Source: Perkinsus olseni
Lineage: Eukaryota; Perkinsozoa; Perkinsida; Perkinsidae
DNA: 64,000 nucleotides
Assembly: GCA_013115135.1 (NCBI GenBank)
Contig: JABANP010000036.1
Span: 124,001-188,000 of the forward strand
Direction of reading: 5' to 3'
Shown here: positions 14,515-26,366 of the stretch, one piece after another
How positions within the stretch are numbered: position 1 is the first letter of the stretch
Layout: each line of letters opens with the position of its first letter
The notes under the pieces: generated by a model
The model's input: only the letters and a program-made list of their open reading frames with translations
Databases searched by the model: none
Told to the model about the DNA's origin: nothing
Program-made: the position numbers and the translations under genes

Positions 14515-17500
14515 ATGCGGGCGGGATCCATTCGCTCTACACTAGTCACCTTTGGGAGTCTCGTCTTCACCGTAGCGAGTGTTCATGGAGGGGGCTTCTC
14601 ACAGGACAGGGTAGGAGGGCAGGACATGACGGCTGGAGGGCTTTAGGCCTCCTATCAGGCTAGCGATGCTATCGCGGATCAGTGCAGCGGTATCGTCATA
14701 GCGGGGGAGCATTCGACGAGAAGCCAGCTGGCCCAGGCGGCGTCCACCCGAGAGCATCCATACACCTTATGGGTAACCTCGAATGCTGTCAGCCCTGAGT
14801 ACTTGGACTCCGTTCAGACTATTGGCGAGGACCGAGGGACGTTCTCGAAGCACGCATGCGAGAGAGTTATCGACTCTCCCAGACGTAACAAAGGGCTTCA
14901 GTATGAAGTTCTAACTAAGTGCGATGGACTGCCTACGAAGGCTTACTTCCCAGACGAGGAGGCTGCTGTGGACTTCGCTGTTCAGTGGGGTCGCCTTCAG
15001 GAGGTACCCCGGCCATTCTTGAACGCATCTGTCTATGATTGTCGTCTGGTAGTTCGAAGTGGACCCGGGAGTCCTGGGTGACGGGTGGGTCGACAAAAAC
15101 CCCTTTTCACGGTTTGCTGTGTTCAAGAAGAAGCTAACAGCTGCTCATGTCAAGTTCGACAGGAGTCGGAGACCAGTTGAAAGGTTCCTCAAGGTGGCCG
15201 TTCGGATGAGCTGTGAGGCCCGGTCAGTGTGTACGGATCCTCAGATCGGCAGCAAGACCGGTGTGTACTGCGAGGAGATGACAACCGGGCCTGTAAGTCA
15301 CGGGGACAAATGGAAGCTGCGGGTGACGTGCACGAAGGAGAAGTCGAAGAAGACCAAGACCTTCGACATAGCGTTCAAGGACAAGAATAGTGCAATGAGC
15401 TTGGCTACGATTTGGGGCGGTTACGCTACTGAAGTGAGCAATTGCGCAGCCCAGAGGCGGTGTTATGGCGAGGCTTTCGTTGTTCAGGTACCAATGTCTG
15501 CTAAGACCATCAAAGGCTCGAGTATCCAGGCCGCTGAACTGCTCGTCAGCCCTGCCACGGGACACGCTAGGAAGAGGATTATCCGGGTAGGATACATTGA
15601 TTGTTGATAGTTTTTTGTTTGCGACTGTGGAAATGAGCGAGAGAATCCGGAAATGAGTCGCGGTTGAGAACCATGGCCCATGGTCCATAGGGGTGCTCAA
15701 CACAATCTATTGAAGCGCTCTTGGAATTGGGGAGAGGTTTATTCAACGCTCGGCATGTTTCAGCTTCAAGACAACAAAGCGAGGACGTGTCGTGCCGTCG
15801 CCGACGTTCTCTACAAGGGTGATGCCGCTGACGTCATGGTGGAGTGTGACAAGGAGATGCTCACGATACCATTCACTGCCTACCAGCGTGCTGAGAGGTT
15901 CGCTGCTCGCTGGGGCGGCTTCAAGAAAGTGCGTCGCTCCGCCTTGGGAGGATATATTAGTCATGAGCAGGTCGATGAGGATGTTGTCGAAACTTGCCCC
16001 AAGATGGAGATAGCTGGACATGTTGATGATCTCGTCAGAGCCACGTCCGATGTGGGCTCGCTGGGAAAGAAGATCATCGCAGGTCGGCTGGAGGTGAGCA
16101 GTTGGGTTCTGGAGGTGGAAGGCACACTGCAGCTCTAGAGACGCGGATGAACACGAAGATTGTGGGACAGTTGGGGTCTCATGTGCGTGACTTGACCAAC
16201 TCTCGCTCATCTAGCCGCCAATCGCGAGAAATAGCTTCTGAATGATGCGCACTTCGGGTAGTCTCATCTCGGACGGTTCGCTCTGTGCAATGCTATAGGG
16301 AATGTTGTGATGGTTATGGTTCTGTCCACCTCAGACTAGCGACGGCTCTAAGCTCCGCTGTGATCGTGTGAACGAGCCCGTGTCGTATGAAGGAGATATC
16401 GACAAGTACACTGTGAAGACTAAGTGCCAAGATCGCACTACTAGAATCATCTGTGACAACGAGGATGCTGCCTGGAGATTCTCGGCCCAGTGGTCGAACT
16501 TCCGTGCAGGAGTAAGTTAAAGTTTGCCGCTCTTGCTTCTCCTCGACTCTTTACCGCCAAGCCTATTGCGGAACGGACAGCTCCGGGGTAAAGCGTAGAC
16601 ATCCAGCCCGACTCCCACGATAGGTCTCAACCAACCTGGGCCTAGTAAGCGCCTCCACCCGAGTCGAAGTCCACCACAACGGTAAGCTCTTCCCGTTCAC
16701 TCTTGCTACCGCCAACGTCGAGAGCCACGTGAAGGCGCCTAGCGTTCGCATGCGCTGGTTGGGGGTAAGCTTGCACTTTCCCTCTCAACCGCTCGTACCG
16801 TTCTCCTCAGCTACGTTATGCTGGTACTTCCATCAAGGACGATCAGGAGCTCTCTCGGCAGTGGTTCGTGTGCTCGAAGGTGAAGACCATCAGAGAGACT
16901 GATGGCGGTACGAGCGACTCGCAGGATAGCGCTGCAGAGGGCGGGTCTCATTCTCCACTCAGGTGAATATCATGTCGTTACTACCTGTGGCCTTTCAATC
17001 CGTAACCGCACGCCAAGCCCTGAGCACGGTGACAACGAAGTCGCGGTGGTCTTCGCCAAGAAGGAGCAAGCGACGGACTTCGCCGTACAGTGGGGTCAAT
17101 ACAATCCGGTCGGTCAAACCCTCTGTGTAAATACTTCGCTCATCGAGGTGAGCTCAGATGAACGTTCGCGATGTTGGCGCCATTTACTCCTCCGAGCCGG
17201 TGGCGGATGTGGTCACGGCGGCCTACTACCGCGATACGTTATCCGGGAAGAGATCGGGAAATGCGTTCACTGTAAGGCTGCTGCTCAGCCCTACCTTTCT
17301 CGCACCAAGAGCAATGTTTTCAGACTCGCGAAGCTTCTTTCGAGTGCGGCGAGATATCCGGAATGGAATATCAGATCGATGGCGTCGTCCATTTGCGAAC
17401 CGAGTGCTCAGGCGAACGAAATGGCAAGGACATTGCCCAGGCAGACGTAAGCCAGTGGCCTGCAATCCAGCGGAGTATTTGTTCGATTGATAGACCCAGC

Positions 17501-20500
17501 TGGTATTGAAGCGTGCTGAGACAGCTGTTAAGTGGGCTGTAAAATGGGGCGGTGTAGCTAACCCGGAGGTGAGCGCATAGTCTTCAGTGGAGTGATGGGC
17601 TCCGTCATTCCTCGTTGTATCAGTGTAGCCCCCCCTGAGCTTTCAGATACACATGTCGTCTGAGATGCTTTCTGGCTCTTCAGCGGCCGTCGAAGGCCAA
17701 GTCACGGGTGTTGTGAGTATCGCGAAGCTAGTGTACGCCTCTACTGGAACACTGCAGAGGAGAGTCATCGAGGTGAGTTCGCCAGGCCCCATCAGCGTCA
17801 CATCTCGTTGTCTCAGCTCAATGACGAGAGTGGGAAAACTTTCGTCTACACATGCGAGGGCGTCTCCTCGGACATCACGATGCAAGGATCGACCTATACT
17901 GTTCACGTGAGGCATGCTTGTGCTGTTCTCTCTGAACCCTGTCTATAAAACTAGCCACTGCCATACTCATGAGGATCAAACCGTCTGTGCAGGTGTTATG
18001 TGGACCCTCCACCATCCAGCTAACTTTCCCGAGTCGAGAGCTTGGAGTCGCTTTTGCTCGCTATTTTGGAGGCATGAACAGTGCCAGTGTAAGCCGGCGT
18101 CTAGCGGTCGGCTGCGCACCTAATCGAGGGCCGTGGCCTCGCGCACGGCTCGACTGGGTATAGTGTCTTGCCATACAGGTCAACTCTGATGCGGAGTACA
18201 TCAGCTCCTGCCGCAATGCTGTTATTGGGACAGGTGGCGTGCACGAGTTGAAGCATGCTTGGCTACGCGAGGATTCGGGGACTGGTGAAGTGAAGAGGCT
18301 TTTAGTGGTGAGAATTATCACAGCCGCATCCTTCGCACTGCGATTGTGCAAGGTCCATGGAGAAGAAGAGGAGCTTAGTTGCTCAAATGTGATGAACCCT
18401 CCACAGTTCGATGACGGTGTTTATAAGATATCGGTCGTTTGCGGCACAAAGCCGGTCACCATCACTTGTACGGACTCCTGATCCAGCTGTGCTTCTCGCG
18501 ACTAGGTGGGGCGCCTACCCGCACTCTGAGGTGAGTTCTGCGGGCAGCATTTCCCTCAAGGGTTGGACGGAGGTGTCTGAGTTCAGTTTGGGGTCGAACT
18601 CTCCTCTGGGATGTGCTCGAACGCTCGGCTCGAGAACGATGAGGGTTGGACGGTCACTAGGCAGACCGTGTCAATGACGGGAACGAGCAGAAGCTTTGTG
18701 GTGAGTTATTGATTGCCAATGTTGATGCTCAAGCGTAGCTGTATCAACTGCGGGAATAGCATGGCTCCGGTGGCTCAATCGGATAGAGCGTTGGACTTCT
18801 AATCCAAAGGTTGCGGGTTCAAGTCCCGCCCGGAGTATATTTTAATTTTCGGCTAGTATCGCGCTTCCCGCTGTCCAGGTTGAGAAGGCCGGCATTTCCA
18901 CCAGAGTCACTTGTGATGGGCTTAAACACAACCCCCAGGTCGGGTCCGGTGACGTGGAGATATCCATCGACTGCCATGAGGAAGAATCAGAGACGCCTAA
19001 GAAGGTAAGGCTCGGGCATGGGCCACAGTAAACTTGGAACTGTGTAGTATCTGACCCATGGATATCACCTCATCCAGGGTGGTGAGAATCTGTTGTCAGT
19101 TGGAGCTTCTCTGCAGTACTCCCTCCGACGCCGTCCAGGTCTGCAAGGGGCCTCTATTTGAGAAACAAGATACCGTGGTGAGCTCGGACGTGTCGCTAGC
19201 TGTTGTCGCTCCATCCAGTCATCAGGTGGAGATCAGCAGCAGAGTCCGCAGTGCATGTGACGTCGTCACGGTATCTGGTCAAGCAGCCTTGATGCATTTG
19301 ACCGCGGCGAGCATACAGGACTCAGCTGTCGTTGTTGCTGTAGGAGTCGAACCCCGTTTCTAGCGCGTTGATCTCCATCGAAACTCAGATTGCCGGTGAG
19401 GGCGAGTCGAATACTCGCCAGTTCTCCTGCTCGAATCTTCTCGGATCTCCTGAGATCACAGGACATCAAACGCTCATCCTTCACGCCAAGTGCGAGGAAG
19501 AGGTCAGTCTTCAGGCACACAGGTTCTTACCCACGTACAAGCATCTCTCAGGTCTTGAATTTCGAATGCAAAGACATGGCCGCGGCATTACAGCTAGCAT
19601 CGTTGGGGCGAATCGAGCAGCCAGCTGTAGGCCATTGTTCACCCACACATGTGTGCTCTCGATGCTATGCCTTTCCCCGCAGATCGCCCTCCAGCAGGAA
19701 ACTATCAACTCCTGCCCAGAAGTGAGGCAGGAGGGCATCTCGAATGCATTCTCGTTATCTAAGGTGAAACCTGAGTGGCCTTGCTTGGTGTACCATGTGT
19801 CGGTTATAGGCCACATACAGACCAAGCTCCGTGAAGAACTCAGGATCCTTCCATCTGTCCGGCTCAGGCGGGGAACAGAAGCGGTGGCTCACAGTGAGCC
19901 ACCTGCTCAATAATGAGGCATTGGGGACCGATGTGACGTGTTCCTCTAGGTTACTCTGAAAACCGATGAGGAGCCGGGGTACGAAGACTCTGACTTCTTG
20001 CTCTCCTGCAACGCCGTAGCATCCATGCCCGAACCCTCAACTACCCTGAACAGGGATGTTGACAAATATAAAGTACTGGTAGAGTGTGATAACGCTGAAG
20101 GGATGGGCGGGAGCACTAAGGTGGAGGTACGTGTAAAAACTCTGAAATACTGACTCGGAAATTCGTAGTCGTGACCAGGTTCTTTGTGACGATTTCCAGA
20201 ATGCCATGCAGCTTGCTTCGGTGTGGGGGTCTTTGGAGAGCTCCTACGCGGTAGGTCGGGCTATAGCACGACTCGACTCGCCATACTCTTTCCCGTAGGC
20301 TAGTATAGAGTTGACAACGCTCCATAGTCACCTGAAGGCAGCGTGGCTCGACAGCGCGAAGGTAGATGCCAACAAGGTCCGCATGTTCGTCGCGCGCCCC
20401 GAAACTGATGGGAATAGCCCTACGCAGACGGGCGAGCATGAGAAAGATAACATCCTGCAGGTGGGCAAGATCTGGCGCTGAGTCGGAGTGAGCTAGTCGG

Positions 20501-21736
20501 TATTCAGATTGGCCCGGTGTCCTACAAGTGCGACCCTAGTGCTCCTCACCGCGTCTACTTCAAACAGTTCTTCTACTACGTCACCATGCGGTGCAACGAA
20601 TATTCACATGATAAGAGGAGCTTAGAGGAGCCCCACAAAGTCACCCTCATTGCGAATAGCGAGGAAGGTGCTCTCACCATGGCCCGAGCCTTTGCCAAGC
20701 TGGCGGTTGACAAGGTAAGAGTGGTCAACCAAGCTCTTGTTCTCGACTACGCAGTGGCGGAATCGCTCCATCACAGGTGTGGATCGACCCTACCCTGTAC
20801 TTCGCGGGCGAGGAAGGGGCTGCTATGATTGGCGACACGAAAGCTGACTTGACGAAGGCCTACATCAACGTCTTCCCAAGGGAGTACGTGCTCGATGTGA
20901 GTCCGGAATGGCGATACGGCGATGAGCAGTCTTATGCACTTGTCAGTTCAATGGTGCTTTCCAATACAGCTGTGACGAAGCCTCACAGGCGCCGCGGTAC
21001 ACCACAGAAAATAAGTATCAGGTCGCACTAACATGCGGTAAGCGTGTTGGCGATGAAGAGCCGGAGCAAAAGAACAAGCCGTGACCATTGCCTTCTCCAC
21101 ACCTTCGAGGGCTATTGGTTTCTCCAACGGCTTTGGAGGCCTTCTGTACCACGAGGTGTGCTCACCCGGTTCGGTCCTACGCTGCGAACCGTCCTTATCA
21201 TCAGGTTGACTTCGATCCCAGAATTACTCGCACTGTGAATTACATTGCACCGACACCCGAGCAGCATATGGGGAGAGAGGAGATTTACCCGCTGAAGCGC
21301 GCCACGGTGAAGTTCGACCTCAATGGTCGTCTCACGTCTCGTCGCATCGAGGTGGGCTGTTGTCTGGACGTGTATTGATGAACCCTTTTCCCAGTTCCTA
21401 CGTGCCGATCAATTCTACGGCAGCGACAACGGCGAACGCACCTACCATCCTGTCAAGTTCGAGTGCGACGAGAAGCTAATCCTGGACCGAAAATCTGATA
21501 AGTCTGGCCGCATTCTCGCTACAACACTAACTGCGACGTGTGTCGAAACGTATGGCGGCTTCCACCAACAACACGGCGACAAGGTTAAACTCACGCTGGC
21601 ATTCCGAAGATTCCCCGAGGCCGCCGAGCCCTTCATGAGTTGGTGGCGCGGCAACTTCAGAGCTGTGGATATCCAAGAGGATTCTTCAGCGAACAGCGCT
21701 CAGGTTCCTGGGCTGCTACGAAATATCGAAAAATGA
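14515..21736 (+). CDS. Large secreted protein of tandem Cys/WGG modules (unrecognised family)
   Basis: No known family recognised. ATG 14515 opens a signal peptide (MRAGSIRSTLVTFGSLVF, cleavage near VHG); intron 1 is only 36 nt (14611-14646). About 30 exons follow, nearly all bounded by phase-0 GT-AG introns. Two alternating blocks recur. Block B has a first Cys, then a strand with the pattern YxVxxxC, then a hydrophobic strand and a helix ending in WGG or a variant: AVDFAVQWGRLQE, LATIWGGYATE, RFAARWGGFKK, WRFSAQWSNFRAG, FAVQWGQYNP, KWAVKWGGVANPE, VAFARYFGG, LLATRWGAYPHSE, LASVWGSLESSYA, GFSNGFGGLLYHE, MSWWRGNF; the intron follows within 3-6 residues. Block A is a roughly 40-residue exon often ending in a basic RRxIE-like tail (LQRRVIE, TSRRIE, RKRIIR). 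At least 13 B blocks. Stop at 21736. Likely disulphide-stabilised secreted or surface protein; function unknown. Confidence 0.8.
14647..21736 (+). repeat. Tandem protein-coding A/B modules (about 13-15 units)
   Basis: Units of roughly 450-600 bp of genomic DNA, each an A exon and one to three B exons. The DNA is not conserved between units; only the protein pattern is (two Cys 30-50 residues apart, then 22-25 residues from the second Cys to the WGG position). This means an old duplication series, not a recent satellite. Units near 18540-19200 and 19680-19950 are the most degenerate, and I could not assign every exon there. Confidence 0.65.
18764..18836 (+). tRNA. tRNA-Arg (anticodon TCT)
   Basis: 73-nt cloverleaf: acceptor GCTCCGG / CCGGAGT, anticodon stem TTGGA/TCCAA around CTTCTAA (anticodon TCT), T arm GCGGG-TTCAAGT-CCCGC. 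It lies on the sense strand inside the intron of the modular secreted-protein gene, between the exon ending SRSFV (before GTGAGT near 18700) and the exon starting VEKAGIS (after GCTGTCCAG near 18878). Nearly identical to the copy at 11063-11135. Confidence 0.94.
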
Positions 21737-22228
21737 CCGGATAGTCCGATGTGAGAAACGTGCTTTTACCAGGTGTTTTATTTCAACTTTCGTAGTGTAT
21801 CGAACTGCCGCATGTTTATCAGTTGTTCCGCTCAATCGGATTGTTGTGTTCGCAGTACTGATACGCCTCTCTGGTTGAATATACTCCTGAGGAGAGCTTC
21901 TTGACAACCTGTCTGATTGGACTGCATGTCAATGCTACAGGAAGTCTCCAACTGAGCACATCGGCAAGAGTCTAAGCCGGAACCGTAAGCGTTGGAGTAT
22001 AAACTCACACACTGATACGACATGTCATATTGAATTATGGCTTTGAGAGAGTGTTTCCTGATCGAAGAGATGGACATCACTGTCGTGTACCCATCAATGG
22101 CAAGAAACATTCACGTTCTAGTCGAGAATGTTACATCCTATTTTTCTACTGTGGTTTGTGTTCTACAAAATCACCCTCAAAGCTCCAATCTAGCTGATAC
22201 TATAAACACTACGACATCAATTGACGTA
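21737..22228. other. Intergenic region between convergent genes
   Basis: About 490 bp downstream of both the modular secreted-protein gene (plus) and the B-box gene (minus). Frames of about 90 residues exist on both strands but show no recognisable motif. Base composition looks more AT-rich than in the flanking genes. Confidence 0.45.
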
Positions 22229-24407
22229 TCATGCACCCCTGAGATCATCTTTAACATCGGCATCATTCGTGTACGTGGACATGCTAGAGGCCAACAGGTC
22301 ATCACTCACTGCAGACGGTGATGCGAACTTGATATGCATCGGCGGGGGTACATAGAATACCGCGCCCTTGGCGCATCTCTTGGCTGCTCGAGTGTCTAAC
22401 AAGTCCACGCCGGCACCGTCCTCGTCACTGTCATCCGGGGGATGTAGCACGTCATTGGCCAAACACCGAACAGACTCCCTCGATCGGAAGTTGTACCTGT
22501 AACAACATCGAGCGATGCAACCGTCTCTAGCAAGGCTGTCTTTACCAGTAAGGATTCAGCGCTTCGTCATAGAAAAGCATCCACGGGGAGAGCGGCTGCG
22601 ACAAGGAAATATTTCGTTCAATAATCATCGTGAGGGAGTCGATGTTGTTGGCGAAGAGCTTCTTGGAATAAGCGGCCTTCCGTAGACTGAAGATTGTATG
22701 GTTCTGTCTCGCGCCTTTACGGTGTATCCTGGCTGAGCATTCAGTGCAGAGGACATCCTCGCACTGCATGCAGATGTACGATGCCTCGTTGGAGTCGCAT
22801 TCAAAGCAGAAAGTTGTCAGCGGCAGACGAACGCAGTGCCTGAGAGGCCTTCCGATATTTATTTCTACCTCAACTGGCTTGTTGATTCGCAGGCTTACCT
22901 CGATCTCTTGCCAGCCTTATGAGTGTTGTGGAAGCAGTCGCTGCAGTAGAGGTCAGCGCATTCCACACACCGGACCGCTGCAGACTTAACCTCACACTCA
23001 GAGCATACGCACTGCTCAATGAACACCGCTGGGTGGTCTAGCCTGTGCCCAGTCGAGTGCACTGCAACCATGCAAGCGTTGCAGAATACATCATGACAGC
23101 TACCGCAGATAACATCACCGAGCGCCGTCTCGCACTCGATGCAGTACCTTGAGGAGACCAACGATAAGCCCACTTGACGATGTCTCGGAAATTACAGTAG
23201 TCCGCTGGGTGAGACCTTCTTCATAAAGGCAGCCCTCTCCAGTGCCAGTTGGACAATGAGCGCATGGACGTCTACTACCGTATCCACCGTAACATGGTGG
23301 AGTCCTCCCAAATGCTTCACTGTGAAATACGCTCCTTCCAGCATCTGCTTCACGCGGCGAATCAGATAGCTTTCAGTGAGCACGTCTATGCCAAGGTACT
23401 CGAGTAGACGCTCCATGACCTTTGGGTTCGACACCTAATAACGAGCTTCGCTCCGCTAAAGATGCGCCCAGTCATCACTACCTTCCGGACGTCCTTGATG
23501 CCGGATATTTGGTGATACACAAGTTCCTTGATGAGATAGAGCCGATCCTTCCGCTTTTGCTCCAGCTCCTTCCATTCCAGCATCAGCCTCTCTGCTAGGA
23601 GACGGTGCTCTTCAACTACCGGGTGATACGACCTGGGTGAACGGGCGTCCAGGCCCCGTGAAGACGGATGCCTACTTAGCCTCCTGCGACACGGCGTTAG
23701 TATAGGTGAGGTCAGCAACGGAAGGGGAGGGTCGCGAGACCGTACATAGCCAGCCGTTGTCTCTGAGCGCGAGCAGGCAGTCTCGCACAATCCAGTGGAA
23801 CTGCGTCTGTGACTCGACGTCGATTCCTGAATGGCAGCAGCCTTTGGCCTAGGGATCTTCAAATAACACTACCCAAGGCAATCGACATGGCTTCGATGAC
23901 ATCTGGCTCGAACTGCGTGTAAGACTTCGGGGCGACTTTGGGTTCGTAGCTTGAGTGTGGTCTGGCCGGCACCGGTAGGAGCTGAGGCAGCTCCGGATCC
24001 GAGTGGGTTCGGGCTCGAAGACCAGTAAAGGAGCTCTCCATTATACTCGGAAAACCCTGATGGCGCGAGCGTAATCGTCGGAGGTATGTGACGAGTTCAA
24101 AGGAGTGGGAGGAGTCCACAGCGGAGGTGACTGTAGGGGGTTGCACGAGTAAGCCCAGTTGGGCTGGCTCATCCACCCGGATTCGTGGGAACACAATGCT
24201 CCTTCCAGTGGATCATCCACTGGGGAGGTGAAATATAAGCTCGCCCGCGAACGCCACAGCGCTACTGGATATGCCTGAGCCGGGCTTTCGATCGGCTAAA
24301 TCAACCCAAGCATTCAACAGACTGAAGGCATCGGCTGAACGACGGAGAGAGTGAGGCGGGTTCCCCGTTTTCAAGAACAAGCGCAGGTCCCTTTCCATCC
24401 TAATCAT
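22229..24407 (-). CDS. B-box zinc-finger protein with a WW-like C-terminal motif
   Basis: Multi-exon gene, start taken at ATG 24407 (MIRMERDLRLFLKTGN). Middle part is helical (HRLLAERLMLEWKELEQKRK; VMERLLEYLGIDVL). Three consecutive B-box-like zinc modules follow: CIECETALGDVICGSC...CNACMVAVH (about 23090), CSECEVKSAAVRCVECADL...CFHNTHK (about 22950) and CFECDSNEASYICMQC...CSARIHRKG (about 22750). Then comes the motif ALNPYW|YNFRSRESVRCL across a 49-nt intron (22497-22545), a WW-like pattern that follows B-boxes in some alveolate proteins. Ends in an acidic tail. B-boxes bind zinc and usually mediate protein contacts. Splice sites in 23400-24250 are not settled. Confidence 0.75.
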
Positions 24408-24898
24408 CCACAATAACAACGCCAACAATCAACTTCACGCGAAAATCCAGATATCAGGCAAGACAGCGCGGCAAAGCTTGAAAATCGTACAGCTGGCTTT
24501 CAAGATGTTGCAGTTATCAGCAGGATTATTTGCGCCATTTCCAGGCATTTCGAATTTGCTGGTCCACTCATCGATCATGCGCCGACGTACCGCAAAGTAT
24601 TTCAAGATGGCAAGATGGAAATGTAGCACGCGCGGCCATCATTTCCCGGCCCAACCTCAGTGCCAAACTGCTCGGTAACGTGATATCCCCCAGCGTTGGC
24701 ATAACGGCCTCACTCTAGGCCCAATAGACTTCTCAATGCTGTAATGAGCTGCCCTGTCGCTGGTATGGTGATGGCTGCGATTGGTGCGAGTTGAACTCCA
24801 ACTCAACTACGTACCCGAACTCGCCGAGTTCACAATGCGTCATGGCGTCAACTGAGCTGACTGATGATGTTTGGCAGCTCACCCTTCGAGGTTTAATC
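24408..24898. other. Intergenic region between divergent genes
   Basis: About 490 bp; must hold the 5' ends of the B-box gene (minus) and the secreted repeat protein gene (plus). No motif recognised. Confidence 0.4.
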
Positions 24899-25636
24899 AT
24901 GTCCGTCCATTCTAGCCTCCTACTTCTCGTCGCACTCATCGTTGTAGCACCCGCCGCCACTTGGGAAGGGCGAGAGGTGGCCCGAGCACGCAATAGAATG
25001 CAATCACAAGCAGCGGCCCAAGGAGACAATTGGATGCCACCACAAGAGCGTACCGAGGCCCGCAGTGGAATGCCATCACAAGAGGCAGCGCTATCACAGG
25101 AGGGAAGCCAGACTAGCAGGAGGTCACAGCCACGAGAGGCGCCACAGTCAGTGGCCTGGCCGCCTGACTGGCAGGCACACAGTTGGATGCTACCACGGGT
25201 CGGTAGCGAGTCACGCGGTACGATGCGGTCACAAGAGATGAGCCAAACGAGCGGTAAGAAGGAACCACGAGAGATTCGCCAGTCACCTGATTGGACGCTA
25301 CCACGAGAGGGTAGCCAGTCACGCAGGAGGTTACAACCACAAGATGCGGCCGAGGCACGCAAGTGGATGCTACCAAAAGACCAGACCTGGGCACGCAGTA
25401 GCGTGCATTCACAGAAGGGGGAAAAGTCACGCAGCAGCATGCAATCACAAGGGTTGGGCCAAGCAAGCAGCAGTATGCAATCACAAGGGTTGGGCCAAGC
25501 GAGCAGCAGTATGCAATCACAAGGGTTGGGCCAAGCGAGCAGCAGCATGCAATCAAAAGAGGTTGCCCGGACACGCCGTTGGACACAACAAGACGAGCAG
25601 GTGCAGGCCCTCCATCGCAAAGGTGTAAGGTTCTAG
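24899..25636 (+). CDS. Secreted low-complexity repeat protein
   Basis: Single exon; start chosen at ATG 24899 because it places a signal peptide at the N-terminus (MSVHSSLLLLVALIVVAPAA). The mature part, about 225 residues, is rich in Gln, Ser, Arg and Trp and made of degenerate 12-14-residue repeats of the kind W-M-x-P-R/Q-x-x-x-x-A-R-S, becoming exact near the C-terminus (three copies of MQSQGLGQASSS). No Cys in the mature chain. No family recognised; such proteins in parasitic alveolates are often secreted or wall/surface components, but that is only a guess. An upstream in-frame extension to 24791 exists but would bury the signal peptide. Confidence 0.7.
   Translation: MSVHSSLLLLVALIVVAPAATWEGREVARARNRMQSQAAAQGDNWMPPQERTEARSGMPSQEAALSQEGSQTSRRSQPREAPQSVAWPPDWQAHSWMLPRVGSESRGTMRSQEMSQTSGKKEPREIRQSPDWTLPREGSQSRRRLQPQDAAEARKWMLPKDQTWARSSVHSQKGEKSRSSMQSQGLGQASSSMQSQGLGQASSSMQSQGLGQASSSMQSKEVARTRRWTQQDEQVQALHRKGVRF
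25439..25546 (+). repeat. Three exact-period 36-bp tandem repeats
   Basis: Units start at 25439, 25475 and 25511, each coding MQSQGLGQASSS; units 2 and 3 are identical and unit 1 differs by one base (GCAAGC versus GCGAGC). A fourth degenerate unit starts at 25547. Confidence 0.95.
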
Positions 25637-25847
25637 CAAAGCTTCTCGAACGCCTCGACGTTTGGGCTGATCGGGGCGAAAATGTTACGTCTGTCATACC
25701 CTTATCGTATCTGGCAGACAAGAAAATAAGAGTGTCACTCTCATCCCAATGCTCCCGTGCTGCACGTTCTCGTAGCGCTTCTTGCAGATATCTGTCGGCG
25801 CGGGGCAGCTAGGGTGTAACATCTTCACTGGGGCACCTCTGGAACCT

Positions 25848-26366
25848 ATGGACTTTTACTTCAAATTCTCCGATAAGGAGGGCATCACAAGCACTCACCT
25901 CATCGACCGGAACCGGAACGACACTTACATCTTGTAAGTTAGACTGTTAGTACAGTTAATCTTTCCGCATTTCCTCCATGCAATACGGCATTCCCCTCCT
26001 CAGCTCTGTAAGATCTGCTCTTTCTCAGCCAGAAGAACCAGGATGGGTTTCAACGCTGCGGTTGGGGACGTAAACCTTTGGTGGGCGCCTAGGGAATACT
26101 GGGACGAAGTCAAGAATGCCGGCGTGCTACCATTGGGTCGCCTTTCGGAGCAGACCGATAAGATCCTGAAGGCTGTCGCCTCTGTACCCAGCCATTACCA
26201 GTTCAAGCAATGCCTCCATGTCGTGGATGTCATCTTAAAGGATCCTCCAGTGGGTTATGAGACCGTGGCTGAGGACTGGATACTTCAAGTTCATCGGAAT
26301 ACGAAAGAGAAAATGCAGGAGGTATTAATCAAACTGAGGGCGGCTCATGGAGATAAGGCCGAATAG
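25848..26366 (+). CDS. Unrecognised protein (two exons, 3' end uncertain)
   Basis: Exon 1 from ATG 25848 codes MDFYFKFSDKEGITSTHLI and ends before GTAAGT at 25934; a phase-matching acceptor at 26032 joins it to exon 2 (MGFNAAVGDVNLWWAPREYW, then LKAVASVPSHYQFKQCLHVV). The chain ends at a stop at 26366, or an intron at 26321 (GTATTAATC) may lead to a further exon near 26520-26700. No family recognised. Confidence 0.45.

Noticed and set aside
24733..25620. Minus-strand 295-codon Cys/Trp/Leu repeat frame
   Set aside because: It is the antisense shadow of the secreted repeat protein; the sense frame has the signal peptide and sensible composition.
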